Positions 15,860 through 26,390 of a DNA stretch of 64,000 bases are shown here, piece by piece; positions within the stretch are counted from its first letter, which is position 1; the number at the start of each line of letters is the position of its first letter. A program made the position numbers and the translations under genes. The notes beneath the pieces were generated by a model. That model saw only the letters and a list, made by a program, of their open reading frames with translations. It was not told the DNA's origin and ran no database searches. Source of the DNA: Marinihelvus sp942491555 (lineage in GTDB: Bacteria; Pseudomonadota; Gammaproteobacteria; Xanthomonadales; SZUA-36); NCBI GenBank assembly GCA_942491555.1, contig CALOBN010000003.1, positions 1-64,000 on the forward strand, written 5' to 3'.

Positions 15860-17782
15860 ATGGCAGATTCAACTTTAATTGCCCCAACGGCCAACCCGCT
15901 TAAAACGCGCGGCTTGTGGCTGGGTCTTTTACTGCATGGCATTGCGCCAGCAGCTGCGGTCATCAGCATGGGTGCTCCTCCGCTTTGGCTGGTCAGCACC
16001 GTATTGTTCGTTTTCGGCATGGTCGCTTGGGCTCCGGCGGGCCGCTCCTGGCCGGTCAGCATAATTGGCTGCGTGGTTTCGGGTTTATGGATGCTGCTGT
16101 CCCTGATGCTGGCTGCGGCCTATTTCTCCCAGGGGCAGGGTTTTGATGATGCCTTTTTCTTTCACTTTAATCTCCCGGCAATCACGGCCGGGTTTGGCAT
16201 CTATCCGCTGCAGAGTTACGGGTCAATGGCATTCCTGGTCCTGGCTGCGCTGTGGCCGCTGATGCTCAAATCGGCGCGGGCCCGGGTGGGCCTTGCGGTG
16301 CTGGCGGTGGCCGTGCTGGTCTCAACGCCGGTTCACTCCCTGATCAATTACCGCTCCGGATTGGATGCAATTGATTCTGAGGCGGTTGCGCCCCTGCAGC
16401 AGCGCGTCGCCTCGCAGGTGAATCTGGCCCCGCCGGGCACGAACAAAAATATTGTCCTTATTTACGTCGAGGGCCTGGAGCAGGCTTACTTCGACAGGGA
16501 AGTATTCGGTGATTTGCTGCCCAGGTTGTCGGCATTGAACGCGCAAGGCGCCCGCTTTACCGACCTGGAACAGGTGCGCGGTACCGGCTGGACCATTGCC
16601 GGCATGATTGCCAGCCAGTGTGGCTTTCCGCTGATTACCTCCGACAGTTGGGCCAACAACAGCACCATTGCCTCCGCCGAGCGTCCCTTTGAGGACAGTG
16701 TCTGCCTGGGCGATATTTTGCAGGACAAGGGTTATCTGAATATTTTTTACGGTGGCGCCGACCATCGATTTGCCGGCAAGGGTAATTTCTTGCGCACCCA
16801 CGGGTTTAAGGAAGTCTATGGTCTTGAGGAACTCGCCCCTGGGCTCGATGACGGGATGGAACTCAGCAAGTGGGGCCTGTATGACAAACAGATTTTCGAC
16901 ATTGCACTGGAACGTATTGCGGCACTGGAAGCGGCCTCTTCATCGCCCTGGATGGTGAGCGTGCTCACCGTTGATACGCACTTTCCCAGAGGCCACCCAT
17001 CACCCGGCTGTGCGCCCTATGAGGGCAGTGATGATGAAATCTCCCAGGCAATTTACTGCACTGACCAGGTGCTCAGTGAGTTTGTGGCGCAGGTGCAGGC
17101 CGTCACTGATCCGGAAAACACCCTGATTGCCCTGTTCTCTGACCATCTTTCCTTCCGCAACACCCTGGAAGAAAAAGTATTTGCTCTGGAAGAACGTCGT
17201 CTGTGGTTCACACTGCTGGACGCCAACCTGGGTGCGGGCGAATTCGATATTTCAGGCAGCCATTTCGATATCACACCGACGCTGCTCAACGTTGCGGGCA
17301 TTGAAACATCTGAGGCGCCGCCAACGGGCATCTCCCTGGTCAGCGATGACTCGAAAAATCGAATGGAGTATGCAGAGGTGGTGGCCGCTGCACCCGAGAT
17401 CCTCGCCACGTCGCCCTCGGCCCTGGATACCGGTGCGCTGATCAATGCTTCTGATTGGAGCATAAGCTTCGGCGATTTTACCCTGGTGCCGCATGTAGGC
17501 GGTTACCCGTTCAGCGAGGGCATTTTCATGGCCCTGCTGGACGAGAACGGGCGCGTTACGGACACGGTTTACGAGTACGACTCAGATTTTCTGCTTGAAA
17601 GACATGCCGGCCGCTTTGTGGTGGGTATCTCGGTGATTAACGATGCAACGCTGGCGGTGGCGTTTGTCGGCACCATCAGCGAAGATCCCAACCTGATGAA
17701 CCAGGCGCTGTTGCAGCAGAATCTGTTTATTTCGCCGGCGCAGTTCGCGCAGTGGATTGCTGTGACTAAACCGCCAAATTAA
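15860..17782 (+). CDS. OpgB/LtaS-type membrane phosphoglycerol transferase
   Basis: This is a 640-aa protein. Residues ~15-160 contain four or five membrane helices. A periplasmic alkaline-phosphatase/sulfatase-fold domain follows: NIVLIYVEGLEQAYF with a metal-binding Glu, then RGTGWTIAGMIASQCGFPL, where the Thr fits the catalytic nucleophile of OpgB-like enzymes, VSVLTVDTHFPRG, and a C-terminal ALFSDHLSF with Asp-His metal ligands. OpgB moves phosphoglycerol from phosphatidylglycerol to periplasmic glucans. The acceptor here is unknown. It is probably cotranscribed with the orphan PqqD-like gene. Confidence 0.82.
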   Translation: MADSTLIAPTANPLKTRGLWLGLLLHGIAPAAAVISMGAPPLWLVSTVLFVFGMVAWAPAGRSWPVSIIGCVVSGLWMLLSLMLAAAYFSQGQGFDDAFFFHFNLPAITAGFGIYPLQSYGSMAFLVLAALWPLMLKSARARVGLAVLAVAVLVSTPVHSLINYRSGLDAIDSEAVAPLQQRVASQVNLAPPGTNKNIVLIYVEGLEQAYFDREVFGDLLPRLSALNAQGARFTDLEQVRGTGWTIAGMIASQCGFPLITSDSWANNSTIASAERPFEDSVCLGDILQDKGYLNIFYGGADHRFAGKGNFLRTHGFKEVYGLEELAPGLDDGMELSKWGLYDKQIFDIALERIAALEAASSSPWMVSVLTVDTHFPRGHPSPGCAPYEGSDDEISQAIYCTDQVLSEFVAQVQAVTDPENTLIALFSDHLSFRNTLEEKVFALEERRLWFTLLDANLGAGEFDISGSHFDITPTLLNVAGIETSEAPPTGISLVSDDSKNRMEYAEVVAAAPEILATSPSALDTGALINASDWSISFGDFTLVPHVGGYPFSEGIFMALLDENGRVTDTVYEYDSDFLLERHAGRFVVGISVINDATLAVAFVGTISEDPNLMNQALLQQNLFISPAQFAQWIAVTKPPN

Positions 17783-17785
17783 GTT

Positions 17786-17794
17786 TGCTATGAT
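17786..17794 (+). promoter_or_regulatory. Candidate extended -10 promoter before the giant DUF11 gene
   Basis: TGCTATGAT (TGn plus TATGAT) lies just after the previous stop and 236 nt before the ATG at 18030. No strong -35 is seen, as is usual for extended -10 sites. The remaining ~230 nt would be a leader with no structure I recognise. Confidence 0.4.
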
Positions 17795-18029
17795 ACGCGC
17801 GCCGGGGTTCTTGCGTACTCCGAAGCAAGGCTGATCCAGGGACAGGGTTGGCTGTTTTCAGCGAGATTGAAATTGACAGGGCCATGACGTTCGGTGTTGG
17901 CTCAGGGGTGATTGCGGCGTAAGGGAAGGGCGTCTTTTTACCGCATGGTGGTCTGTGGTCGCCGATGTTGGTTCGACAGCAGACTGCATTCATTTAAACG
18001 GCGTTTTAAGTATAAGGCTGACTGATTTT

Positions 18030-21000
18030 ATGCTTCGTTTCCCGCGTGGTCTTTTTTCCCTGACAGTGCTTCTTGGCAGCCTGTTCGCTCTTAATCAGAC
18101 AGCCCTGGCCCAAACCGCCCAGATTTCTGAAGCAGTGCCTTCGGAGAGCCTGCTCGGCGAGCAGTTCTGCTTTACCACCCGGCTGACCAACTCCGGCCCG
18201 CCGGGTTACGGTCCCTATTTTCGTATCGAGCTTCCGGTCGGACTGCAGCTGAACTCAGCCACATTTTTTGGCGATTCAGTGAGCATCACAGCGCTGGGCA
18301 CATTCCCCGCCGCGCCCGACAACGAGCTTACCGACCCGCGCATCAACCAGCCGGTCACCGGCACACCCGACAGCACCCTGAGCCTGGTGGTGCTGCCCAT
18401 TGGGGCCGTGGTCGAAGACGGGCCTGCGCTGGATCTTGAGCTGTGCGTCACTATCAGTCCTGATGCGGAACTCGGGGTTCCTCTGCCCGTGGATATCACT
18501 CCGGTGTATCAATTCGGTGACACGGCCACCGGCAGAAATGGTCCGATCATCGGCGCGCAGGTGAATCAGAACGTGACGCCCGTGGTGGTTTTACTGGATA
18601 AAACCGATACCGCGCCGGAGGGCGAGCGCCCGCCGGGCCAGATCTGGCCCTTCGAGTACCGTGTGACGGCCGACATTGCATCTGCGGCGCTGATTTCGCC
18701 GGTCCGTATCATTGACACGCTGCCGCCCGAATTCCAGTTTGATGGCCGTCTGACTTTCACGGGCGCCGGAGACTGTTCGACAATTCAGCTACCGCCCCTG
18801 AACACCCCGGGCGGGACGCTTGAAATTGAATGCGTAAATGTTCCCCCGGGTCAGCCCGGTGGTGACGATATTGTTGTGACCTACGGCGGTTACATTTCTG
18901 ATGTGCTGTCTGAGTTGTCCTGTGACACGGCGCCAGTCATGAACCTGGCAAGCGGCGTTGGAACCTATCAGCCCCCTCAAGGCCAACCGCTTGAGCTGAA
19001 CAGCAATGAGATCTCCACCACGCTCACGGCTAAAAACCTGGCCTTTCAGAAAACCGCAGCACCCGGAACCGTGGCGCCCAATTCGGACGTGACGTTCACC
19101 CTCAGCGGCCAGCTCACAGAATTTGACAGCCTTGCCCGGCTGGTCATCACCGAGACACTGCCCGATGGTCTGGACTTCGTGTCCCACGGCAGCCTGGTGA
19201 TTAATGGCAATGCGGTGGCCATCACCCCGGCTGTTGTGGTCAACAATTCCATCACCACCATTACCTATGACGTTACCTCGGTAACCGGCGTTCTGCCGGC
19301 CGGCAGTTCCATTACTCTGAGCTATAACGCGCGGGTTGCACTGAACTATGGCGGGACCGGATCGCCGATCCTGGCAGGTGATGGTTTTTCCTCTGCCACC
19401 GCCGTTGCCTATCAGCTGAGCAGCTCAGCAACCCCCTGCAGCGAGGGCAGTGGCGCGGCTGTCAGCGTGGCTGCGTTGTCGGTCAGCAAAGAATTGCTCA
19501 ACCGTCAGCCGGTCTATCGTCCGGGTGACGAAGCGGTGTTCCGCCTGACCCAGACGATTCCGGCCGGTTCCACCCGCAACGTTGTGTTCAAGGATTTTCT
19601 GCCGCTGCCCGCGCTGGACGCCGATGCGCTGAATCTGAACACCGATATCGACAACGCGCCCGGTTCGGTGCGTCGCGGACCAGGCGATACTGCTGCTCTG
19701 AATCCGGCCTCAATCACGGTCAACTCGGCACAAAATGCGGTCACCATCACCTGGCCGGATGTTTCCAATGTCGGTGGACGGGTGCTGCAGGTTGATCTGA
19801 CTACCGTCGTGACCGGCGAGCCGTTTGCCGATGGCCTGTTTCTGACCAATGTATTCGAGACCAGCAACCGGAATACGATTGGCACGACTATCAGCAATAT
19901 CGATTCGGACACGCTGAACATCGCGGCGCCGCAACTGGTAATCACCAAGGGCGTATCCGGAACCAGCGGGCAGGGTGCGATTTCACCACCGCCTTCCAGC
20001 CTGCCCATCAACGGCAACATTAGCGGTGCCGATGGCAATGACACCATCAGCTACCGCGTTACCGTCGAAAACGTGGGTAATGCGCTGGCCTATGAGGTGC
20101 TTGTTACAGATCCCGGTGTACCGGACGTATTTGCCCAGTGCGCGGTCACTTCGGTCACCGATAGTAACGGTGACCTGTTGGGCTTCAGCGGCTCGGTGAG
20201 CGGCGGGCTCACTCTGGCCGAGCCCCTCGGTTATGCCGGCGCGGTACCGGGCGATGATCAGTTCGCCAGTACAGCGTATGTGAACTTTGACTGTCTGGTC
20301 AGCCCCGGGGTGGTGCCCGATACCGCGTTCGTAAATACCGCCTCGGCAAGCTGGACCGCCTTGCCCGGTGCCACACGCTTCCCGGACATCACTGACACTG
20401 CCAGCGGCACCATTCGCTCAACGGCCATTCAAAAATTGTTCGTGGCAACTTCCGAGTCGTTTACCAGCGACACGGCAAACCCGCCGCGCGCCACGATTGG
20501 CGAAATTGTCCGCTATCGACTGATCCTGGAGCTGCCTGAAGGTGAGATCAGCGATCTGAACTTCCGTGACCAGATACCCGACTCACTGCAGTACCTGGAT
20601 GACGGTTCGGCCACGGTGGCTTTTGTCAGCAGCAACGGTGGGGTGACCTCCAGCACGCTGAATATCCCGAACATCCCCGGCAACGCTGCAGATCTGGCCA
20701 GCTTGCCCAGTGCAGCAATCACGTTCCCGGTCCCTGGCGGTGCAATTTCCGGCGGCCCGTTTAACCGCGGCGTGGATCCGCGATTTAACCTGGGAACCGT
20801 GCGCAACACTGATAACGATAACGACGCTGAGTTTGTTGTGCTTGAACTCAACGCAGTCATGTCCAATGTCAATACGGTCAATCGTGACAACCGCTTTGCG
20901 GTATTTTCCGGCGGACTCAACCTGAACGGCAATTCCAACGCCGTGCGTGTGCGGCTGGCCGAGCCAAACATGACGATCAACAAGGCTGAAACGCCGACCG

Positions 21001-24000
21001 TCGGCGATGCTGGTGACACCATTGACTACCTGATTGTCTTACGCAACCCGGCTGGCCCCAACGTGACTCCGGCCTTTGAGATGACCTTGCAGGATGACCT
21101 GCCTGCAGGCCTGATTAACGCGACCAATATCAACTTCGCGGCTATTGGTGGCGATTGCACCAACCTGGGTGTGGTAAACAACTCGGCTGGCGACAGCCTG
21201 TCATTCTTTTTCGCGGAATTCCGACCTGGCTGTGTGTGGGAGCTGAGGTTTGATGCCACGCTGGCAGACGATGTCGCGCCGGGCACCGTTGTGGATAACA
21301 TTGCCAGTATTAACTGGACCGGTTTGCCGGGCAGCAATGGCACCATCAATAATCCCACCGGATCATCAACACCGGGTCAGCCCGGCAGCATCTCCGGCGA
21401 ACGCGACAACAGCGGCGGCGTTAATGACTATGAGGTCTCAGATAACGCCCCGGTCAACATTCCGGGCGTGGGCATAGCCAAACGCGTGATTGCCACGGAC
21501 CAGGACGCCAGTGGTGTGCTGCGGTTCCGCAACACGGTGACCGATTTGCTGATTGGCGAGCAGGCCACCTTTGAACTCGTTGCCACCTTGCCGGAAGGTC
21601 AGACCCCGTCGTTGATCATTACCGACACGCTGCCGTTTGCCAACGGCGTCATGCGTCTTGAATCGGCGCGTGTGGTCCGGGTTGGCGATAACCTCATTGA
21701 GGACAATGATCCACCCGTTATTACGCAGGAAGATCTGCAGTTGATGGACGGCATCATTGACACGGTCAGCTTCGATTTCGGTGCCGTGGATAATCCCCCC
21801 GATGGCGTTTCCACGCCTGAAGACCAGGTTGTTCTGGAGGTCGTCGCCACGCTGGTGAATGTGCCTGCCAACCGCAATGGTGATGAGTTAAATAACAGCG
21901 TGCTGGTGCAGTTTGGCAGTGGCCTGAATGCCTCAGCCACGGCTCCACTGGATGTGATCGAACCGGTGCTCAATATAGTCAAGACCGGCAGCATCGATCA
22001 GGGCGATGCAGACGACCCGGTGACCTATACGGTTGAAATCAGCCATGCCGGCGGTTCCGAGGCGATTGCCCAGGACCTCGTGTTTGAAGACATACTTCCG
22101 GCCGAGCTGTTGTTGGATGCGGCGAGTATCCAGGTGACCTCAGGGCCTGTTTTTGATGTTGATCTGAGCAGCGGCAATACCGTCGCGCTGGGTTGGGACG
22201 AACTGCCCCTTGGGGAAGTGATCGTCCTGCAATACCAGGCGCAATTGCTGCAAACCGTGCAGCCCGGTCAGACCATTATCAACACGGCTGATGTTGAATG
22301 GGACTCCATTCCGGGCCCCAGTGCCGACCAGCGCATCAACGCGACCAGCAACAGCCATTCCATCATTATCACTGCACCGGGTGTCGAAAAAATCATTACG
22401 GCGACCAGCGAACCGGGTACCGGCAGTGGCCAGTTCGGGCCACCTGTGGATCTGACCATCGGCGAGCTGGTGACCTACCGCTTCACCGTGGAGCTGCCGG
22501 AGGGCACCACCAGCAACGCGATTATTGCTGATCAGCTGCCGACCAGCTCCAGTGTTCAGCAGGTGGTCTCCTCACAGCTTGTCAGTATTGGCGCCAGCCT
22601 CAGCGGCAGCGGCCTGCCCGCGCCTGGCACAGCCGGTGTGGCCAGCGATACCAACGCGGACAACATTGAAGACCGCGTGGTATGGACGCTGGGTACCATT
22701 CTCAATACGCCCGATGGCGTGGAAGATGACGGCGACCTGTTGACCTTTGAAGTGATTGCGGTGGTTCCAGATGTCCCGGCCAACCAGAGTGGCGACGTGG
22801 ACCAGGTCAATATTGCCGCGATCACCTCCAGTTCGGAGAACGCCAGCGGAACGGCTGCTGTGGATATCGTTGCGCCCGACGTGCAGTTGGGCAAATCAGT
22901 GGTGACCCCGGCCGATGGCTTTGTTGATGCGGGTGACAGCGTCATTATGCGTCTGCAGCTTGACCACAGTAACAGCAGCACTGCTGACAGTTATGACAAC
23001 GTGGTTACCGACACCTTGCCTGCCGGACTGAGTTGGGTAGACGACGCCACGGTAAGCAGCAACTGCCCCGGATTGATCGTGGACTCGACTCTGGCGCCGG
23101 ACATTATATTCAGCTTTCCGGAGTTAACGCTGACCGTAAGCGACTGCCAGATCGACTATGAGCTGGTGGTTGACGACGATGTCCAGCCGACCCAGCAGCT
23201 GCAGAACTCCGCCATGCTGGACTTTCAGTCCACACCGGTTTTTGTTGATGGCCAGACCCGTCGCGGTATGTCCTCGGCGGTTGCCAGCGTGGTGGTTATT
23301 GCCCCGACCCTGGTCAAACTTGCGGTTGACACCTCGCAGCCGGATACCGGCCTGGAACAGGGCGACCCGACCTTGCTGGATCTGACCATTGGCGAGACGG
23401 TCACTTACCGGCTAACCCTGGTATTCCCGGAAGGAGTCACTCCGGACCTGGTACTGATTGACGAATTGCCGGCCGATGCCAATGGCGTCGTTGAACTGAT
23501 TGGTGCGAACGTCGTATTCGTCGGAAATAACGTTTCCACATCATTGCCCGGTACACCGCAATTTCTGGATCTGCGCCTGAACGACAACCTGAGCGATACC
23601 GCCAGGCTGGATTTTGGCACGGTGACCAATGCTCCGGATGGTGCGGTAACTGCTGCCGATCGCATCGTGGTGGAAATTGTCGGCCGGGTTGTTGATGTCC
23701 CTGCCAACCAGGGTGGCCAGGTGCTGACTAACCTGGCGCTGTTCAATACACCGCTGGGTGATCTGGAAGACACGGCAGATATTGAAATCGTGGAACCGGA
23801 ACTGGCGCTCGAAAAGAACATGGTGCTGGGCAATGACGGCCTGGTGCGCATCTCAATTCAGCTGGAAAACACCGGAACTGCGCCTGCCTACGATATTGAA
23901 ATCAGCGATATTCTGGATGAGGCTGACTGGCTGGTGCCTGGCCTGACACCGGTTTCGGTTACGACCGGTTTTGAATTGGATGTGCAGGCCGACTTGCCGG

Positions 24001-26348
24001 CCCCGGGTCAGCAGACCGTCCGGTTTGCCACCGACCCGCTGGCGGTTTCACCGGCCGGCACGGTGCCGGTGGGCGGTATGGTGAACGCTATCTTCGAGGT
24101 GCCGCTGGCCGTTCTGCCACCGGACCCGAACCCTTTGCCGAACGAGGCTGATCTGGATGCAGCCGACACGCTGCCCGGCGATGATGATGCTGCGCGTGAC
24201 CTGGCACCGCTCAATGCTGCCGATGCGATTGCCGTGCCGGATTTGCAGTTGCTCAAAACCGCCGCCCTGCAGGCCGATAATGACGGTTCCGGTTCGGTGA
24301 CCGCGGGTGACACACTGCGTTACACCCTGGTGCTGGAGAACACGGGGCAGGCCACTGCCACAACGCTGGTTATTGATGATGCGCCGGATGCAAATTCTGC
24401 GTTGATCGCCGGCAGCGTTACGAGCACCTCGGGCACCGTGGTCATCGGCAATACCGGTGGTGATACCACGGTTCAGGTTGCCGTTAATGCCGTGGATGCA
24501 GGTGCGAGTGTCACCATCACCTACGACACGCTGATCAATAACCCCTTACCAGCCGGCGTGGAGTCGGTCATCAACCAGGCCATTGTGGACAGTGATCAAC
24601 TGCCCCCGGAGCCCAGTGATGATCCGACCGATCCCACCAGCGGCATGGACCCTACCGTGGTGCCGATCGTGGCGCAGCCGGATCTCACGCTCAGTAAAGA
24701 CGACGGCGGTGCCGTTGCGGTGCCGGGCGGGGTGGTTGCCTGGACCCTGACTTACAACAACGTCGGAACGCAGGATGCGACGGGTGTGGTGCTGAGCGAT
24801 ACGGTACCGGACAACACCACCTTTGATGCCGCGGCGAGCACCGCCGGCTGGGTATGTGTTCCGGGCCCGGCTGCCGGTTCAGTGTGCACCTTGCCGCAGG
24901 GCGATCTGGCAGTCGGCAATAGTGGCGCGGCGACCTTCGCGGTCCGGGTTGATGATGCCGTGCCGGCTGGTGTTGAGTTCATTGTCAACACGGCCCGTGT
25001 GGATGATGACGGAACCAACGGCGCAGACCCGACACCTGACAACAATGTGGCTTCGGATAACACGCCCCTGAACGCGGTGCCCGACCTGGCCATCAGTAAA
25101 GACGATGGTGGTGCCACCGGGGTGCCCGGACAGACCGTGACCTGGAACCTCCAGGTGACGAACGTGGGTGCGCAGGGCGCCAGTGGTGTGGTGATCTCGG
25201 ACCAGGTGCCGGCTAACACGCAGTTTAATGCGGCAGCCAGCACGCCCGGTTGGAGCTGTGCCCCGAACATTCAGCCGGGCAGTCTGTGCTCCATCAATAT
25301 CGGCGAGGTGCAGGTGGGTGATGTGACGGCCGTGAACTTTGCGGTGCTCATCGATAGCCCGCTGCCCGCCGGAGTCCGCACGGTCAGTAACACAGCCACG
25401 GTCGGTGATGATGGCGCCAACGGCGTGGATCCGAACCCGGACAACAACACCGATTCGGACGACACACCCCTGGGAACCTCTATTGATCTGGCCATCACCA
25501 AGACCGATGGGGGTATTACGGTGCAGCCCGGTGACCTGATCAGTTACACACTGGCTTATGAGAATATCGGCAACCAGGGCGTGACCGGCGTGGTGATCAA
25601 CGAAACCGTGCCGCTGAATACGCAATTCTCAGGCGCTGACAGTTCACCGGGCTGGGTATGTGTTCCCAACGGCGCGGCGGGTAGCAGTTGCAGCCTCGCG
25701 GCAGGTGGCCTGGCTGCTGCCGGGCGTGGCGCGGCCACCTTTGCTGTGATCCTGGACGATGGGGCCCCTGAAACCGTGATGGCTGTCTTCAACACCGTGA
25801 CCATTACGGATGACGGCAGCAACGGCGCGGACATTAATCCGTCCAACAATCAGGCCGTTGAAACTACGCCCACGGATATCCGGGCTACCCTGGAGCTGGT
25901 CAAACAGGCCACGCTGGTCGACGAAAACGGTGATGGGGTCGGTAACGTTAATGAAACCATCAACTATGAAATGGTGGCGACCAATACGGGCAACACGACG
26001 CTGACCGATGTGCAGATCACCGATCCGCTGATTGGCGCACTGGTCTGTGTGCCGGGACAACCCGCCGTTCTGGATCCGGGCGCAACCCTGACCTGCACCG
26101 GCAGCTACGTGATTACCTTCCGCGATACGCAGCTGGACTCGGTGGTCAACACGGCCGAAGTGACGGGCATCAGTCCGGGTTCGCAAACCCTGCGTGATAC
26201 TGCCCAGGCAGTTGTGCCGACCGGTTCCCGGGACGCTATCAGTGTTGCCATCCCGGTAAATGACCGTTTTGCTCTGGTCTTGCTGTTATTGCTTATGTCC
26301 GGCGTGGTGATCAGTTACCGTCGCCAGATATTTGCCACCGGCCGTTGA
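18030..26348 (+). CDS. Giant secreted DUF11-repeat protein
   Basis: This is a 2772-aa protein. The ATG at 18030 gives a signal peptide (MLRFPRGLFSLTVLLGSLFA, then ALAQ). The body is a chain of DUF11/Ig-like beta domains with landmarks such as GDTIDYLIVLRNPAG and VTYTVEISHAGG. Four two-domain units of about 0.9-1.0 kb each open with ATSE/DTSQ-type strands near 20442, 21486, 22395 and 23320. Three near-identical-length repeats follow at 24681-25886. It ends IPVNDRFALVLLLLLMSGVV followed by R-R-Q, resembling an IPTL/PEP-CTERM-like membrane-sorting tail. It is probably an anchored surface or stalk protein. D-rich, cysteine-poor composition fits calcium-exposed adhesins; binding partner unknown. 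Confidence 0.85.
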   Translation: MLRFPRGLFSLTVLLGSLFALNQTALAQTAQISEAVPSESLLGEQFCFTTRLTNSGPPGYGPYFRIELPVGLQLNSATFFGDSVSITALGTFPAAPDNELTDPRINQPVTGTPDSTLSLVVLPIGAVVEDGPALDLELCVTISPDAELGVPLPVDITPVYQFGDTATGRNGPIIGAQVNQNVTPVVVLLDKTDTAPEGERPPGQIWPFEYRVTADIASAALISPVRIIDTLPPEFQFDGRLTFTGAGDCSTIQLPPLNTPGGTLEIECVNVPPGQPGGDDIVVTYGGYISDVLSELSCDTAPVMNLASGVGTYQPPQGQPLELNSNEISTTLTAKNLAFQKTAAPGTVAPNSDVTFTLSGQLTEFDSLARLVITETLPDGLDFVSHGSLVINGNAVAITPAVVVNNSITTITYDVTSVTGVLPAGSSITLSYNARVALNYGGTGSPILAGDGFSSATAVAYQLSSSATPCSEGSGAAVSVAALSVSKELLNRQPVYRPGDEAVFRLTQTIPAGSTRNVVFKDFLPLPALDADALNLNTDIDNAPGSVRRGPGDTAALNPASITVNSAQNAVTITWPDVSNVGGRVLQVDLTTVVTGEPFADGLFLTNVFETSNRNTIGTTISNIDSDTLNIAAPQLVITKGVSGTSGQGAISPPPSSLPINGNISGADGNDTISYRVTVENVGNALAYEVLVTDPGVPDVFAQCAVTSVTDSNGDLLGFSGSVSGGLTLAEPLGYAGAVPGDDQFASTAYVNFDCLVSPGVVPDTAFVNTASASWTALPGATRFPDITDTASGTIRSTAIQKLFVATSESFTSDTANPPRATIGEIVRYRLILELPEGEISDLNFRDQIPDSLQYLDDGSATVAFVSSNGGVTSSTLNIPNIPGNAADLASLPSAAITFPVPGGAISGGPFNRGVDPRFNLGTVRNTDNDNDAEFVVLELNAVMSNVNTVNRDNRFAVFSGGLNLNGNSNAVRVRLAEPNMTINKAETPTVGDAGDTIDYLIVLRNPAGPNVTPAFEMTLQDDLPAGLINATNINFAAIGGDCTNLGVVNNSAGDSLSFFFAEFRPGCVWELRFDATLADDVAPGTVVDNIASINWTGLPGSNGTINNPTGSSTPGQPGSISGERDNSGGVNDYEVSDNAPVNIPGVGIAKRVIATDQDASGVLRFRNTVTDLLIGEQATFELVATLPEGQTPSLIITDTLPFANGVMRLESARVVRVGDNLIEDNDPPVITQEDLQLMDGIIDTVSFDFGAVDNPPDGVSTPEDQVVLEVVATLVNVPANRNGDELNNSVLVQFGSGLNASATAPLDVIEPVLNIVKTGSIDQGDADDPVTYTVEISHAGGSEAIAQDLVFEDILPAELLLDAASIQVTSGPVFDVDLSSGNTVALGWDELPLGEVIVLQYQAQLLQTVQPGQTIINTADVEWDSIPGPSADQRINATSNSHSIIITAPGVEKIITATSEPGTGSGQFGPPVDLTIGELVTYRFTVELPEGTTSNAIIADQLPTSSSVQQVVSSQLVSIGASLSGSGLPAPGTAGVASDTNADNIEDRVVWTLGTILNTPDGVEDDGDLLTFEVIAVVPDVPANQSGDVDQVNIAAITSSSENASGTAAVDIVAPDVQLGKSVVTPADGFVDAGDSVIMRLQLDHSNSSTADSYDNVVTDTLPAGLSWVDDATVSSNCPGLIVDSTLAPDIIFSFPELTLTVSDCQIDYELVVDDDVQPTQQLQNSAMLDFQSTPVFVDGQTRRGMSSAVASVVVIAPTLVKLAVDTSQPDTGLEQGDPTLLDLTIGETVTYRLTLVFPEGVTPDLVLIDELPADANGVVELIGANVVFVGNNVSTSLPGTPQFLDLRLNDNLSDTARLDFGTVTNAPDGAVTAADRIVVEIVGRVVDVPANQGGQVLTNLALFNTPLGDLEDTADIEIVEPELALEKNMVLGNDGLVRISIQLENTGTAPAYDIEISDILDEADWLVPGLTPVSVTTGFELDVQADLPAPGQQTVRFATDPLAVSPAGTVPVGGMVNAIFEVPLAVLPPDPNPLPNEADLDAADTLPGDDDAARDLAPLNAADAIAVPDLQLLKTAALQADNDGSGSVTAGDTLRYTLVLENTGQATATTLVIDDAPDANSALIAGSVTSTSGTVVIGNTGGDTTVQVAVNAVDAGASVTITYDTLINNPLPAGVESVINQAIVDSDQLPPEPSDDPTDPTSGMDPTVVPIVAQPDLTLSKDDGGAVAVPGGVVAWTLTYNNVGTQDATGVVLSDTVPDNTTFDAAASTAGWVCVPGPAAGSVCTLPQGDLAVGNSGAATFAVRVDDAVPAGVEFIVNTARVDDDGTNGADPTPDNNVASDNTPLNAVPDLAISKDDGGATGVPGQTVTWNLQVTNVGAQGASGVVISDQVPANTQFNAAASTPGWSCAPNIQPGSLCSINIGEVQVGDVTAVNFAVLIDSPLPAGVRTVSNTATVGDDGANGVDPNPDNNTDSDDTPLGTSIDLAITKTDGGITVQPGDLISYTLAYENIGNQGVTGVVINETVPLNTQFSGADSSPGWVCVPNGAAGSSCSLAAGGLAAAGRGAATFAVILDDGAPETVMAVFNTVTITDDGSNGADINPSNNQAVETTPTDIRATLELVKQATLVDENGDGVGNVNETINYEMVATNTGNTTLTDVQITDPLIGALVCVPGQPAVLDPGATLTCTGSYVITFRDTQLDSVVNTAEVTGISPGSQTLRDTAQAVVPTGSRDAISVAIPVNDRFALVLLLLLMSGVVISYRRQIFATGR
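24681..25886 (+). repeat. Three tandem ~402-nt DUF11 coding repeats
   Basis: Repeat starts at 24681 (DLTLSKDDGG), 25083 (DLAISKDDGG) and 25485 (DLAITKTDGG) are exactly 402 nt apart, giving 134 aa per unit. Shared landmarks are NxxFxAAxSxxGWxCxP and DDGxNGxDxxPDNN. The third copy is slightly shorter at its end. The copies differ at many bases, so they are not a recent exact duplication. Confidence 0.85.
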
Positions 26349-26366
26349 TTGATCGCGTGATTGCAA

Positions 26367-26390
26367 AGGGTGCTGCGCCCGCAGCACCCT
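26367..26390 (+). terminator. Perfect hairpin after the giant gene, possible terminator
   Basis: AGGGTGCTGCG pairs with CGCAGCACCCT across a 2-nt loop, 19 nt after the stop codon. No T run follows, so it may be a Rho-dependent or mRNA-protecting structure. The rest of the gap to tRNA-Leu (26391-26584) shows no gene. Confidence 0.5.

Noticed and set aside
24681..25886. The three 402-nt units as a CRISPR or mobile repeat array
   Set aside because: They are in-frame coding repeats of one protein with diverged bases, and have no spacers.
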